The notes under the pieces are model-generated. The model worked only from the letters and a program-made list of their open reading frames with translations. It did not search any database and was not told where the DNA came from. Shown in pieces: positions 24,067 through 36,931 of a stretch of 64,000 nucleotides of DNA (its first letter is position 1; every line of letters starts with the position of its first letter). Made by a program: the position numbers and the translations under genes. The DNA is from Blastomussa wellsi (taxonomy: Eukaryota; Cnidaria; Anthozoa; Scleractinia; Plerogyridae): NCBI GenBank assembly GCA_947652115.1, contig OX393564.1:2464870-2528869 (forward strand). Reading direction: 5' to 3'.

Positions 24067-27000
24067 ATGACCACAAAGGTGGTTTATTTTACTGTGGGAG
24101 GCGAGCCCGAGCAGGCGGAATTTGCGACTGACTTTCCCGCGGATGAAATCAAAGGTAAGCTAAACTGTACTTTTCGTTGTGTTTACATGTACGTTTTGAT
24201 TGCCCTCTTTGTAGGATTGTTGTCAAGAGCTTTGTGTTACAGGGTTTATTTTGATACAAGGCTGATTTTGTTCTAGCACTAGTTTAACTCATAACAAAAT
24301 TTGACATCTTGCTCGCGCAAGAATTTAATTTACCCGTATGCGTAGCAACCTTAACTGTCTAGTGTGTTCTTTGATTTTTTTTTTTATTTTATTCCAGTCT
24401 CTATTTGACAGAAAATGGTTTTCCTTGTATTTACAGATTTGTTTCGTTGTGCAGCGGAAGCCGGGCCAAATGACATTCTAAAACTCTACAACACGAATGG
24501 AAATCTTGTAAACATCTCGCCCGCTCTAAAAGAGAACACACCAGATTCTCGCTACAAGCTGGAAGTCGTCGCCGCAAACTGCGCAAGCTGCGGATTTTGT
24601 GGTAATATTCTTACTTCCAACCGTTTTAATTGTTATGGCTGCGGAAAATGAAAAAGACTGTTAGGTGCCGTGACGTAAATCGTAAAGTCGGTATTTTGTA
24701 CTGCCAGAGGCTATTGGTAAAAGACCCCCGCTGTTTAATTTCTTCCAAACCGTGTATTCGTGCGAACTTTTCTTGTTTCATTTTATCCAGTGATGACAAT
24801 GTGAAAGAAATATATGGCGCCTTTATTTGTTGGTATTAGGCGCTAGCAGATCTAAACAAAACCTGTCTGCGAATGAACGTTTTTTACGAAACCGCATATG
24901 CCCTTTAGCATGATTTTAAAAATATTGAGTTACATGGCCAATATAACAATACTTTTCAAGTAAAATTCACAAGATTGTTTTGTCACCACACAAACACTGT
25001 TTACATGCCATCGACATGTTATCTCAAAATCGAATCTTTCCCAGAGCGTTTGTCAAAAGTGGTGGAAAATCACTATTACACCTAAATTAAAACGTGGTGG
25101 ATAAATTAAATCAAACTCCTCACGATATCAAAATTATCTCGACCGCTTGATTGATCACTACTGCTTATTATTTTGGGAACTAGAAGATATTACTCCACCG
25201 TCGAAGGTTTGCATGCAATAAAAATTTCAAGTTCTAAATCGACATTTTCGTCGAGCAAACTTTCAGCTTTCAGCAATAGATTCTTATCTCCAAGTTGATG
25301 TACTTTTCGGGTGCGTCGATGTACAATTTAAATTTTAAAAATCGCAAACAAAAGCAATTGGAGTCTACTTCGGTGACTTAAATAACGAGATGAATGCATG
25401 TGATTAAACATTTGACAGCCAAAAGGAATCAATGTAATATAAGAATGCACAACGATCTAGAAAGATGTTTTTTATGAATCATCGCTAAAATTAATTGGAA
25501 TTTGTATGTCATTTTAAACATCTGAAATTGCCTAAAAAGCCAGCTTGTAGTAATGCAAATCTGAGTGAGCCTAATTGATTAGATTATCCTGGGGGTATTT
25601 TATTAAGTGATGTTGGCTTGGAAACGATTAGAAGAAAATTGCTTAGAGCCACCAATCAAATCTAACAGCAATAGCTCCATTTCCAGATACAAAATTATTC
25701 TTGAAAATGGATGTTTTACCCCTCGCCAACCATCAGATTTGTTACTTATTCTTAGCTTGCTTTCAGAGAAAGTGGTTTAAAGATAAAGGTGCTAATTATG
25801 AAACTTTATCCCCCAGATAGTCTTACATTTTCATTTTCATTATCCAGGTTTTGTGTGTTGATATAATGATGGAATGTTATTGATAATTTCATAAGCCATG
25901 GGCTTGGCAAGGACATCTCACGACAGATGGTTGACGGCTTCAAGGCTAGACTAGGCTGAGGCTGATTTTTACCACAACTCAGTGAAAAAAAATTTCTGTT
26001 TTTAGCTTAAGTAACGGGTATTTCAAAATTTTAAAGAATGGTATTTACGTATTAAACATATTTTACTATATATATATACACTGTAACTTATAGTTACATG
26101 CAAACTGGAAAGAAACTTAAAACTAGTTTGTTCTTCAAAACCATCCAAACATGCTATTGTTATGATAATATTGTAATTAAAAGAAAGACGGCTTATTTGA
26201 AGCAGATGCTCTTAACATGTAATAATCTAGGACAGGCCCCTTGCTGAACAAATAGAACAGTGTTATGCAGATTAACCATTCCAAAAAATTATAATATGTC
26301 AAGGTTGGAATCTATAATATTATATATTTTACATCCCATTGTTGACAATAATTTTAGAAAAACAATTCTCTTTTATCGGAGGCCGGGTGGCCTAATGGTT
26401 AGTGCACTGGACCCTGGATCGCACGGTCTGAATTTGAGCCTCAGCCGGGGTCCTGCATTTTGTTCTTGGGCAACATTGAGTTTGTTGTTGGTGCTCTCCT
26501 CGCTTCGAGGGTTTTTCTCCCATTTCTCTGATTTTCTTCCCTGCTCAAAAACCGACATTTCTAAATTCTAATTCGACCTGGATAGAGGGTCCGCATGAAA
26601 ACCAGCCGAGGCTAATGTGTCTTCCTCTCTATAATCGTTATTATTTCATGCCATTCTAAACCTCAGATTCAGAGTCGGGTTGCACCTTGGATGCAGTGGA
26701 AGCAAGGTAGGTACTAAACGATGAAATAATTATAAAAAAACAGTATTTAACGTCAGTGGGTGATACCAGACGGTTTACTTACTTAGTTAATTAGGATGAC
26801 CCTCATGAATTAATTACTCACAAATTTTAAATTAAGAAGTGATAAAAAGCTAAAAGTTTAAAAATAATTGTTATACTATTGACAACGAAATAACAACTAG
26901 GTGTTAGGTTCAGTTTTTTTTTTGTCTAGACTAAAGCCCCTGGCATCTACAGACAAAGGGTTCCAAACATGTACTCCTCTCACTATGTGGAATGATCTTT

Positions 27001-30000
27001 GTTCTGTCTTGGAAGATAGCTTGGGAATAAAGGATTGATTTCCACTTGTGGCCAAGTTGCTGTTGATTGGCAAAAAAGCGGTGTAGTCTGTACACCTGTA
27101 CATTGGTTTGTTTATTAAAATTGTAAATCCTTTTTTTCTATTTTGAATAGACTTCAGGCATTGGAAAGAAATCTCCTCATAGAAAACGGAGAAACATCTT
27201 CTGTTGTTAAGGATATAAAACTCAAAGTTGATTCCTTTAAGGAGAAGTTAGAGGTTTGTGAATCAGACCATGAATGCAAACTTTCAATTTATATTGCTAG
27301 ACAGAAGATATAAAATGCTAATAATAATTACAACATTTAGTCTGTATTTGGTCCTAGTACTTATGTGGCCCTAGGTTATCCCAGTACAGTGTCTGTAGCA
27401 TTAAACAACTGGGGGTATTTCTTCTCCTTCCTGGATGAGAAGCTGGTCCACTGCAGAGTTATGGCCGCGCGGGGATAAAACATTTCTCTTTGAGTGTTGA
27501 AAAATGTTTTTTCAACACAAGAAGAGAAATTTCATATCTCCAAGCAACCATATGTAATATTCTATTTAATAATATATAAATAGCAATGAAATACCAAACC
27601 ATTTCACTGCATAAGGTGCAATTATTATGTAACCATAGCAATGGTGATCTTTTCACATGTGAAGATATCATGTTTTTGAGAAGCTAGTCCACTGGAATGT
27701 TTAATTTTTGCATTATTTTGTTTTATTTTTGAATGGGCCAAGAGCAGGTTTGGATAGGCGTTGTAGACTGTGATAAACTACTAAAACTAAACTAAATATA
27801 AACTACAGCAGTTTATATCTGAAATAAGTTTATTTCCCTAGCTATTAATTTGACATAATTTATGTTGTTTACATTGTCTTGTAGAGTGTTGAACACCTCA
27901 GTTGGCTGGGTCTGTTTAAAGAGATGTCAAGGTGAGCTTTCTTCTTTTACAATGTGTTAGGGTTGATTTTCATTTGGGAAACCGTTAATAATGATTTTAA
28001 ATACTGTTTCAGTGGTACATCCAAGAGACCATCTTCTGAGAAACACAGTTTACGAAGAAGAACTTCCAGTGAACTCAACTCTGTCCTTGAAAAATTTAAG
28101 AAGTTGTCGTAAGTTGTCCTTTTTAATTCCTAAACCTAATAATAGAATCTTTAAATATGTAATAAAGTAAAGTCTTCTAACGACTAGGCCCTGAGCTGCG
28201 TCATTGCTGATGGCGTTCAACGTTAACTCCAGTTTCTGTTAGTAGCATATATTAAATTTAATTGCTACTCTCCCTGCAAGTAGTTCTAGTCCATGATCCA
28301 TTGCAGGTTATCTTGCTTTCCAGCATTCTGTCAGGTTGTCCCATCAATGGACCATTTCCTAGTTCTCTTTTGCCTCAGCATGAAAACGAGTCTAAGGGCG
28401 AAACCGTTCATGTGAAAATGTGTTTTACCAGCACCTTCATGCCATGCAAAACAGACTTATTTAAAGAAAACACTGAAAATCTCGCATATCCAAAGTCATC
28501 TCTGAGGTCATTTTGAACACTTCTGAAGGCAAAGGCTGTCCAAAGATTTGTGTTTTGTCAAACAGAATGTTGTCAAAACATCATCCCAAGTGCTTTTTCC
28601 TTCTAAAATCCAAGAATTTGGGTTAAGTATCATTATTTAAAGAACTTTTCTTTTCTTGCATAGCTTCAAGTTTACATTAATTTAGTTGGTCAGGGAAATT
28701 TTACATTTGTCAGCTGAGGGAAAAGTCAGGGAATTTCAAGATGCTGTGGCCGTGGCAACCATGGTTTTAACCCAGGCCAATCAATCAGCACCGCTGAAAA
28801 ATGAGAAAATGTCTGAACATTTTGGCAATTTTGTGACCAATATGGTCACCAATGCGACTAAAATTTCATCCATGGCGACTAAAAGTTCAGGTTTATTTTT
28901 GTGGCGACTATATTTCTTTCTATTGACGATGCACAATGGCCCTTTTCTCAGACATTGTGCCCCTACAGAAAATTGTATTGAAAGATATTTGCTTCTTAAA
29001 CATTCAAAATAAGAGAAGAACTGAAGTCATTTCATCCTTTTGCTTTGCTTCTAAAGTTTCTTTTGTATCTTAAAACTTGGATGTTTGAAATTGCCCTATA
29101 ATGCTTTGCAAACCTTGTAATACGTCATGTGTGCCTATGGATTGTAGAATTTGGCAACTAAAAATATGAATTTGGCGACTGTTTTTACCACTTAGTCGCC
29201 AAATGGCGACTAAATGATTTGATTTGATTTGATTTGATTTTTAGGAATGCTGAACTTACAGACCAGACAAGAAATATTTTAAGAAAGCCTTCATTTGACA
29301 ATTGGTATGAAAAATTTGCCTGTTGTGAATCATTTCTCATCTTATCTGTTGTGATCATCCTATATTTTCTTGTTTAGTTATAGTTTGCGTTTAACAGTAA
29401 AGATATAGTTCACAGTATGTTAACTTGGGTCTTGAATTTCACAGGGGTTTCAATAGCATTAGTTATAAGCAGCCACTTAAGGTTTATAGGCAGCTGTGAC
29501 CTCAAAAGGGGCCGTAAGGCCCATTATCCCCTAGGGGGGTGTGGGGGCATGCCCCCCCCCCCCCCCCCCAGAAAAATTGAAATCTAGAAGCTCAAAAATG
29601 CGATTTCCAGCATTCTGGGCATCAAAAAGCGTGCTGTTGATGGGTATTTTTATTGACCACAAAGCAGGATTTTTTTGACAAACTGTGGTCATTGTTGTTG
29701 TTGTTGTATTGCTTTTTTCAATATAATTTTTATTTTTTATTAATGAAATCCAAGCAGATGGCGGTTTAGAGGTCCTACAGGTGGCGGTACAACGCCAGTA
29801 ACCGGCTTTTATGGAAACCCCTGATTTTAGCTCTTTATTTAGTTAGTATGATTCTTGCATGAAATCTGGTTTATTCTTGATTTCCACGAACCGAACTATT
29901 AGTGGTGTCAGTAATATAACAGGAACACTCAGATTAGTTTTGTTTGCATTTTCAGGCAGTGGGAAGATGCCGAGATGTTATATTTACTTCAACAGATGTA

Positions 30001-33000
30001 TACAGATTTAAACTTGATAGAAATATTTAACATTGAGGTAATTTTTAAACTGTAATAATTTATTGTACAATGTAGTTTGTCATAATTTGTTATCACTTTG
30101 AATGAACCCTTCTAAAAAGAAACACTTTATTCTCATTGTAGCACGGTTGTTCATAATATATTATTTGTTTTGTTACAAAATTAATGTACCTTTTTTTTCC
30201 TTACAGATACCTATCCTTCAAAACTTCTTGTTCGAGGTTTTCAGGAATTATAACGCAACTCCTTTTCACAACTTTAGACATGCTTTCTGCGTAACGCAAA
30301 TGGTAAGGGTAATGGTAATGGTAAGGATGCTTAACGTTGTCACTGCCATTATGATCAAGTTAGGTTTGTGGCATGGACAAGGACTAAGGCACAGAGCCTT
30401 GCCAGGTGCTCTGGTGGAAATGTCTATAATTATATATCACTAGTTAAAATTAATAACAGCTCCTCCCTTCTCCCTCACACCCTAATCTTATTGAAAGCAC
30501 CTTTTTTTTTTGCTTCATCCATCTATTGCTGGGAGGCTAAGAAAGGTAATCCTTACGCCAAACTGCCAGAGCTTATCCCGGTTTCCATAGCATTAAGTGG
30601 CAAGGAATATTTGTACTCCCCCTGGATGGGATGCTAGTTCATCACAGGGTTTTCCCCCAGCATTATTTCGCTTGTACCATTTTATACACCTGGGTGGAGA
30701 GAGGCACTGTGAGAGTAGTGTCTTGCCCGAGAACACAACGCAGTGCCCCCGGCCAGGGCTTGAACCCGGACCATCCGGTCTGGAGTCCCACTAGAAGGCT
30801 ACGCTTCCCTGTTTTGAATTATGCACCATTTCTGTCAGTCTAATTATGGCTCACCTCTAATTGAAAGGTTTTGGTGATTGTCATCAATTCTGATCTGTCA
30901 GTTGGTTTTTCTATAGTTTTCAGTTTTCTGGTGATAAATTCCTTCACTTTTTTGTGTTTTCTGGGAGGCGTTGTGGCCTAATGGTTAGTGTGCTGGACTC
31001 TGGATCGAACGGTCCAGGTTCGAGCCTCAGCCGGGCCACTGCGCTGCATTCTTAGGCAAGACACTTTACTCTCACAGTGCCTGTCTTCACCCAGGTGTAT
31101 AAATGGGTACCAGCGAATTTACTGCTGGGCGGGGGTAACCTTGCGATGAACTAGCATCCCATCCAGGGGGGAGTAGATATACATGTACTCTCAGTAGCTT
31201 CATGTTAAGGAAACCGGGATAAGCTACAACAGTATGGGCCGCAAGGCTTGATGCAGACTTTGCCTTTTTTGTGTTTTATAGAGTCCAGTTATCAGTTCTG
31301 TTCATTCTATTTATTGTAATCAGTTCTTAACCTTTTTTCCTTATCAGATGTATGGTTTAATATGGTTAACACAAATCCCAAGTAAAGTGCAAGATTGTGA
31401 CGTTCTTGTGATGCTGACATCTGCACTGTGTCACGACTTGGACCATCCAGGATACAATAATGCGTACCAGGTGAGTAAACCCCTCAACAATATGTTGAAA
31501 TTCCTCTTGACATTGTTTTCAACATTAGTTCACCTGAAGTTTCTAGCCTGCAGATACAGCCGTTTTTATTTGCTCCCAGCCATCTTGGCATTTGTTTGCT
31601 ACTAAGGAGCGAAGAAAGATAGCTGTATTTGCAGGCTATATAAAGTTCACATCTGTACCTCTAACTATAGTATAAAACAACAGTGGTTTATATTGTTAGC
31701 TTACTTACAATAGTGCAAATTTTAGTTCCATGAAATTTCATATCTTCCCCACGGAAGGGGAGGTATGAATGTGTACCCCTCTGGTACAGATTACCTAAAA
31801 GATTTTGTTAATTGAGAACGCCGACCCTCAGGAATTTCCAATCCCTTCTGTGCGGTAGTATAGACATAAATTTCCCTGTAAATCCTCCCCCTTCCCCATG
31901 GCATTTCCCCTGAATTCAGTAGCATAATTCAACTTTGAAATATTACTTTGTGTTAACATTTTATGAGGTACATGCAATACCTCAACAATTTCCTGAAACT
32001 CGTAGATACCCAACTATTTTCCTGGGTAGGGAGAGGCTTTGTCTCTTAACTATTTCTCACAACAATGGCTTCCTACGGCTAAAGTATGGACCCTTGATTT
32101 GGAAATATCTAAGAGACAGCACACCGGTACTTGCCACAGCTCTTGTATATTTCATCATGCTTTTCTTTCTTTTTTTGCAGGTGAATGCTAGAACAGAGCT
32201 TGCCATAAGATATAATGACATCTCACCTCTTGAAAATCACCACTGCGCAGTAGCATTTGACATCATCTCCCAGGTAATACACAGTTGTTTAATGGCAAAC
32301 AGTTGGGAAATTGGTATTTTGATATTGGTGCAGTTAGGAGAGTTTTGACCAAGAAATCACTCTACTTGCTATCGGTTGCTCGAATGTAAAGTAGCTACTC
32401 TTTCATGTTACATGTATATCCTCGTTTGAAATCGCAGATTTGCCTTGCTTGTCCCTTCATGTCCTTACAGATTGTGTAGAGAATAGCATGCAGCGATTTC
32501 AAAATGTTCTGAAGTAGGTGTCATCGACTGGTAGTGTAGCCGGCTGTTATAAGTGAGCTTTTTCGTCACAAGCTGATTGCTATGACAAGAGTAGCCAGCG
32601 GCATAATAGTCAAGTAGCCGTTGGAACTCCGGCGCTCCGCCGCCTTGTTTTGAACCCCTGAGCATGACGATGTACAGTGCTATGCACTGAACCAAGTTTT
32701 TTAAATTAAATTTTGACACTTTTTGGCAACTTTTTTTGCTGTCTTCTGTTTTTTTGCTGGCCAGTCAATACATGAGAGCTAAAGAGGGCAGAGATGTTAA
32801 AGGAGCTACGTCATCATTCATGCGCTTTGAAAAATTTAGCCTAAATTTTTCATTATCGTCATCAGTTTCCAATCCTTTTCAATATTCACCATCCTCAGCC
32901 GTCCTTGTTCCTTTTTGGTTTAGTATCACTCCTTTTGTGGTTTTTCTTCCTTAGCAAACTATTATTTTTACATGTTTAGGTTTCCTAAATTTTGAGGGTA

Positions 33001-34743
33001 ATTTAGGTTGTCAAATACATAACTCAAAATATCGTGACATAGCTCCTTTAAACTGACAGTGTCAATTTCACCATTCATTCTCATGGGATCTCCACATAAC
33101 TCAACCTGTGAACAAACGGCAAGCTGTTACGCTTTGATTGGCCATTTCAGACAGCTGATGTTGTCAAAGAGATGTCAAAAAGTCAAAAAACAAAAATTTT
33201 CCTAGGTGTCAACGGTCAAGCTTTTATATTTTCTCTCGATTTGTAGAAATTTTGTTACTTTATGAGCTCCTCAGATTTTTAGCATTTCATCTTGCAACAA
33301 GTTTTCAAAGGAATCAACTTCTAATTGTAGTAAGTGTTGCCAAGACGAATAGAGATATGTCTAGCATTGCTACAACTCTCTTAACAGCACTTTTCTGTTT
33401 ACAGCCCAACTGTGATATTATCAAGAATGTCAGCCAAGATGTCTTCAGGAAATTTCGAGAAGGAATGATTAAGTATGTACTGGTGACTAGTGTTGTCAAT
33501 CTAATGACATACATACAGACATACATACATTTATTTGGTAAAGCAGGTTGAATTATATACAGAAGCAGCAAAAGGCTGATGTGGACCTGCATCTAAAGTA
33601 AATTAAGGAAAAAGTACAATGATGTAAAATGTATGAATAAAGTCAAACTAATAAAATACGTGGTCATTGAATTTGTTAACTATCTAAAAACTAAAAATAT
33701 ACATGGTCATTGTATTTATTAGCTATCATGGGAGCACTAAATGAGAAATTATTAATGTCCTTAGAAAATCTACGCAAAATTTGTTTAACAAATCTTGATG
33801 CCTTGATGCCTTTCGTTTTGAAATCTTTATAAAAGCACTAGGAAATTTCTGATCCTTCTGAATCAACCAAAAGGAAGAACGAGTACACTGGAATTCGTCA
33901 CATTGTAGAGCAGCGTAGCAGACGAAACCATCTTCGCACAGGATTCCGAACCAAAAACCTGCTTGACTGGTATCACATACAAATGATTAATAATTGTTTC
34001 TTTATTTTGCAGATGTATTTTGTCCACAGACATGGCAAGACACAACGAAATCTTGAACAAATTTAAAGACATTTTGGCTGATGGTTTCAGCTTTGAAAAT
34101 GAAGCACACAAATCCATGGTGAGGCTTACTGTTCCGTCTCCATTTCAAAATGTGGGGAAAAGGGGAAGCGTAATTAATGAAAAAAGGCACAAACAAAGTA
34201 AGGCCAGTTGCCCCCAATAATTCCAGGGTCCCCATACCCCAGGGTACCCCACAGGGTACCCTGTACCTCAGCCAATGCCATCTACTGCATAACTTGCACT
34301 CTTTGCAAAAAGTTATACATCGGCGAAACACCTTCGTGACGTAGAGAAAGACGACAAAAATGCATCGAAACCGGTCGCGGGACACTTCAATCTCCCAAAT
34401 CATTCTAAGCAACATATGGCAGTCTGCGGCCTTTCCCTTCACCAAGGAAACACGGAAAGCCGTAAAACTCTAGAACAAAAATTTATTTTTCAAATCGGCA
34501 CTCTTAATCCTCACGGTATCAACGAACGCTTTTCATTCAACTAATTTATTCCGAAGTTTTCACGTTACCAGGCACCAGCCAATAGCGAAGCTCCATCTTT
34601 CTGTATATAAAAACACACGACGCACAATTCCTTGATTCGCTCCGACGAAGGGCTAACGCTCGAAACGTCAGCTCTTGAATCTCTTTACGGTGGCCAATTG
34701 ACATTATCAACCCAGTTGATAAAACCAAATTATATTGTTATAC

Positions 34744-34788
<45 letters not shown>

Positions 34789-36931
34789 CTACCATTTATA
34801 CTCCCAGGTGAAGAGAGGCGCTGTGAGAGTAAACTGTCTTGTCCAATGCAAGAACACAAAAAACTTCCTCGGCCAGGGCTCCAACCCAAACCGCTTGATC
34901 CAGACCGGCAGGTATATTTTGCAGGTTGCATGTTGCTGGTTCAAAATGTAATTAACATTGGGAAACTGCTGGCACTAATGGAAACGAGAGGTCGTTTTCC
35001 CAATGTTAATTACATTTTGAACCTGCAACATGCAACCTGCAAAATATACCTGCCCGATCCAGACTCCAGTGCACTGACCAAAAATTAGCCATGTTCTAAA
35101 TCGAGGTACCCTGGTTTTTTTTTAAGTTGACTGCTGACCAGGCATTGGTTTTTTCATTGATTGCGGGCTCAGGTCCAATTTTTTAATTGTTTGTGGTCAT
35201 TCTCAGCGGAAGTTGATGTTTTTAATTATTCTTATTTATTTCGGAGAAATTATTAAGAACCAGCAAAAATACGTACGGAGCTCCGCTTTTAGGCTTGGCT
35301 AAATCTATGTATTATCCCTCTCTTTAAAGAGAACAAAGAGTTTTGATATGTTTTCTTTCTGTTTTTGTTGCAGTTGATGCAGATTATGATCAAAGTATCA
35401 GATGTATCAAATGAAGCTCGACCCATGGAGGTCGCCGAGCCTTGGCTGGACTGTCTCTTACAGGAATTTTTCATCCAAGTTAGCTTAAGCATAGAATTCG
35501 ACTCAGCATACCTGATGTATGGGACAGCTTGGGTATATAGAGAATTGTATGGGAAAGTCACCGATCGCAATAAAGTTTACCCACCTCAAATGTGTCGCGT
35601 ACGTACTTGTCTTTTGTGCCAATTTTGAAGCCATTCTGACGCCGTTTAATGAAGTTATTCGAAATCGTTGTCTCTCTGCATGGCTTCAAAATCGGCACAA
35701 GAGACAAGTACGCGACACATTTGAGGTTGGCAAACTTTATTTCAGATTAGATAGTTATTTACACAATTTTTTTACGATCGGCGTCTTTCCCATACAATTC
35801 TCTATATACAAAAGCTGTCCCATAGACCACGTATGCCGAGTCATGCCATGTTTCGTTTTTGTGCAAAGCAGTCACGCTGGAAGCAAAATAAGTAAAATAA
35901 GTGATCCTTGGCCGACCTTTTTTTCTCCTGATCAGAGTGATGTCGAAAAACTGGAGGGATTGCCAGTAGCCCCATTCATGGATAGAGACAAGGTGAGAAA
36001 TCTCGTCATTGATTTTTTTTTTACATAAATTATTTTGCGATTAAAATTGTCTGTCATGGTTCCCATGCAGTTGTGCGTTCACTTGTTTCTCGGTAAAATA
36101 TTATATATCACGTCTTCCCGTCTGGCCGTTTGCTTTCATCAAAAAAGTTTCGCTCCACAGACCTCAAAATAATTCGCTTACGTCCGTCTAATATTTCATT
36201 TAGATGAGCAAAGCGAAAATAAACATTTCTTACTCGAATTTGATATTGGTTTTCTTTTCTTGTGATGAAACAGGTCACTAAGCCCTCAGCTCAGATTGGG
36301 TTTATACGTTTTGTTTTGATTCCTTTGTTTGAAGCTCTTGGACAGCTCTTTCCAGTTCTGGAGGTAAATACGCTTTCTCTTTGTACTTGTCTTTCTCTTA
36401 TCGATACCTTATTCGGCCGGGCCACGTATTGAACGTAGCTAGTGAAAGTCTTTCGTTATCTTGCCCATGCAAAGCGCGGGAAAAGTGACGTCGTGTTGAC
36501 CCTGCCAAGCGCGGGAAAATTCATGTAGTGTCCGACACAAGAAAAGTAGTGTTGAGCAACCGCTTCCAAGCGCGGGAATTTTAGAGTTTTGCGACGTCTG
36601 ATTGGCCGATAATCCAGGATCTTAGCTCTGATTGGTTAAGGTTTGCCGCTCGCTTAATCAGAAAGCTAATTCTCTTAAATGAGATGGGAATTTTAATGTT
36701 AATCTTGGCTGAAGTCGTTTGCTCTTTTATCAGGGTCCGCTTATCGCGCCAGTTCGTAAAGCACTGAGCTACTACACTCATATGGGCAAAACAATGGAGG
36801 AAGAACTGAAGAAACAAGAAAAGAAACACTCCAGAGAAGAAAACCAAGAAATAGCAAGACAGGAAAAGATACTGTTGAAAGAAGAACAAGACAATAACGT
36901 GGACTCCAAAGAGGAGATTCAACAGCTGTAA
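24067..36931 (+). CDS. PDE9A: cGMP-specific 3',5'-cyclic phosphodiesterase 9A, seventeen exons
   Basis: Hydrolyses cGMP to GMP. PDE9A is the high-affinity, cGMP-selective family and lacks GAF domains. Exons: 24067-24154, 24437-24601, 26667-26706, 27151-27253, 27885-27931, 28013-28108, 29245-29304, 29956-30037, 30207-30302, 31348-31470, 32181-32273, 33405-33472, 34013-34118, 35374-35478, 35936-35992, 36274-36363, 36734-36931. They total 1617 nt (538 residues), with all phases consistent. The N-terminal ~190 residues are variable and partly coiled. The catalytic domain follows with HNFRHAFC (His248, His252), [11 protein letters not shown] (His288, Asp289), [44 protein letters not shown] (Asp399), [10 protein letters not shown] and the purine-clamp Gln450 in AQIGF. 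The C-terminal tail is Lys/Glu-rich and helical. The 40 nt third exon was placed by phase and by its splice sites. A polyadenylation signal lies at 37064-37069. Confidence 0.95.
26379..26640 (+). repeat. tRNA-derived SINE
   Basis: The head ggaggccgggtggcctaatggttagtgc contains an A-box, and gaatttgagcctcag is a B-box-like segment. The body that follows has a pyrimidine-rich stretch. It is the same family head as at 30961. It lies in a PDE9A intron just upstream of the 40 nt exon. Confidence 0.6.
26897..27103 (-). mobile_element. LINE reverse-transcriptase C-terminal fragment
   Basis: The minus-strand reading contains [20 protein letters not shown], which resembles the tail that follows the RT domain in CR1/L2-like non-LTR elements (R-S-F..G..WN-L...R...S...F). 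It is truncated on both sides and lies in a PDE9A intron. Confidence 0.55.
30529..30800 (-). repeat. tRNA-derived SINE, minus orientation
   Basis: This is the reverse complement of the SINE at 30961-31262. Shared modules are the tail (agcttatcccggtttccat), the body (ccctggatgggatgctagttcatc) and the head (gggcttgaacccggacca), the last being a good B-box. Confidence 0.75.
30961..31262 (+). repeat. tRNA-derived SINE, apparently full length
   Basis: The head carries an A-box (gtggcctaatggttagtgtg) and a canonical B-box (ggttcgagcctcagc). The body contains ggcaagacactttactctcac and gatgaactagcatcccatcc, and the tail gaaaccgggataagctacaac. With 30529-30800 it forms an inverted pair in one PDE9A intron. 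Confidence 0.75.
32510..32665. repeat. Dispersed repeat, copy of 19470-19640
   Basis: Same modules and order as the copy in the Rubicon intron, including gtcacaagctgattgctatga and a terminal ttgttttgaacccct. It lies in a PDE9A intron. Confidence 0.6.
34260..34793 (+). mobile_element. Penelope-like element 3' end: GIY-YIG remnant plus pLTR
   Basis: The left part reads the same GIY-YIG coding remnant as 21931 onward, with a 36 bp internal deletion between short aaca repeats. It ends in a coding tail ([18 protein letters not shown], then stop near 34540). The pLTR follows in plus orientation to about 34793. It is a 5'-truncated copy in a PDE9A intron. Confidence 0.8.
34634..34681 (+). ncRNA. 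Hammerhead-like ribozyme motif in Penelope pLTR
   Basis: 48 nt: GATTC-GCT | CCGACGA | a | GGGC-taac-GCTC | GAAA | cgtc | AGC-tctt-GAATC. Stem I (GCT/AGC, GATTC/GAATC), stem II (GGGC/GCTC) and a minimal stem III (ACGU, which could also pair between two copies) fit a type I hammerhead. The U of CUGANGA is C here, so activity is doubtful for this copy. Confidence 0.5.
34800..35090 (-). repeat. tRNA-derived SINE, minus orientation, interrupted by a MITE
   Basis: gaagagaggcgctgtgagagta and ccagggctccaacccaaaccgc match the reverse SINE at 30690-30780. The head continues after the inserted element with gatccagactccagtgcactg. Confidence 0.65.
34906..35055. mobile_element. 150 bp foldback MITE with 9 bp target duplication
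   Basis: Near-perfect inverted arms of about 60 bp (caggtatattttgcaggttg at the left, its complement at the right) surround a loop of about 30 bp. gatccagac is present at 34897-34905 and again at 35056-35064, directly flanking the element. A 9 bp target site duplication is typical of Mutator-like (MULE) elements. Confidence 0.8.
35515..35828. repeat. Imperfect inverted repeat (MITE-like)
   Basis: The left arm (gggacagcttgggtatatag, gaattgtatgggaaagtc, acacatttgagg complement) pairs with the right arm (gtctttcccatacaattctc, tatacaaaagctgtccc). It starts 36 bp after a PDE9A exon. Confidence 0.65.

Noticed and set aside
30961..31040. Possible tRNA gene (good A and B boxes)
   Set aside because: No acceptor or anticodon stem closes, and the segment continues into a repeated SINE body. 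Called as SINE instead. The same reasoning applies at 26379, 40376 and 62650.
33863..34445. Minus-strand frames over 33863-34445
   Set aside because: They are antisense to a PDE9A exon and to the Penelope coding remnant, whose plus-strand reading has clear motifs.
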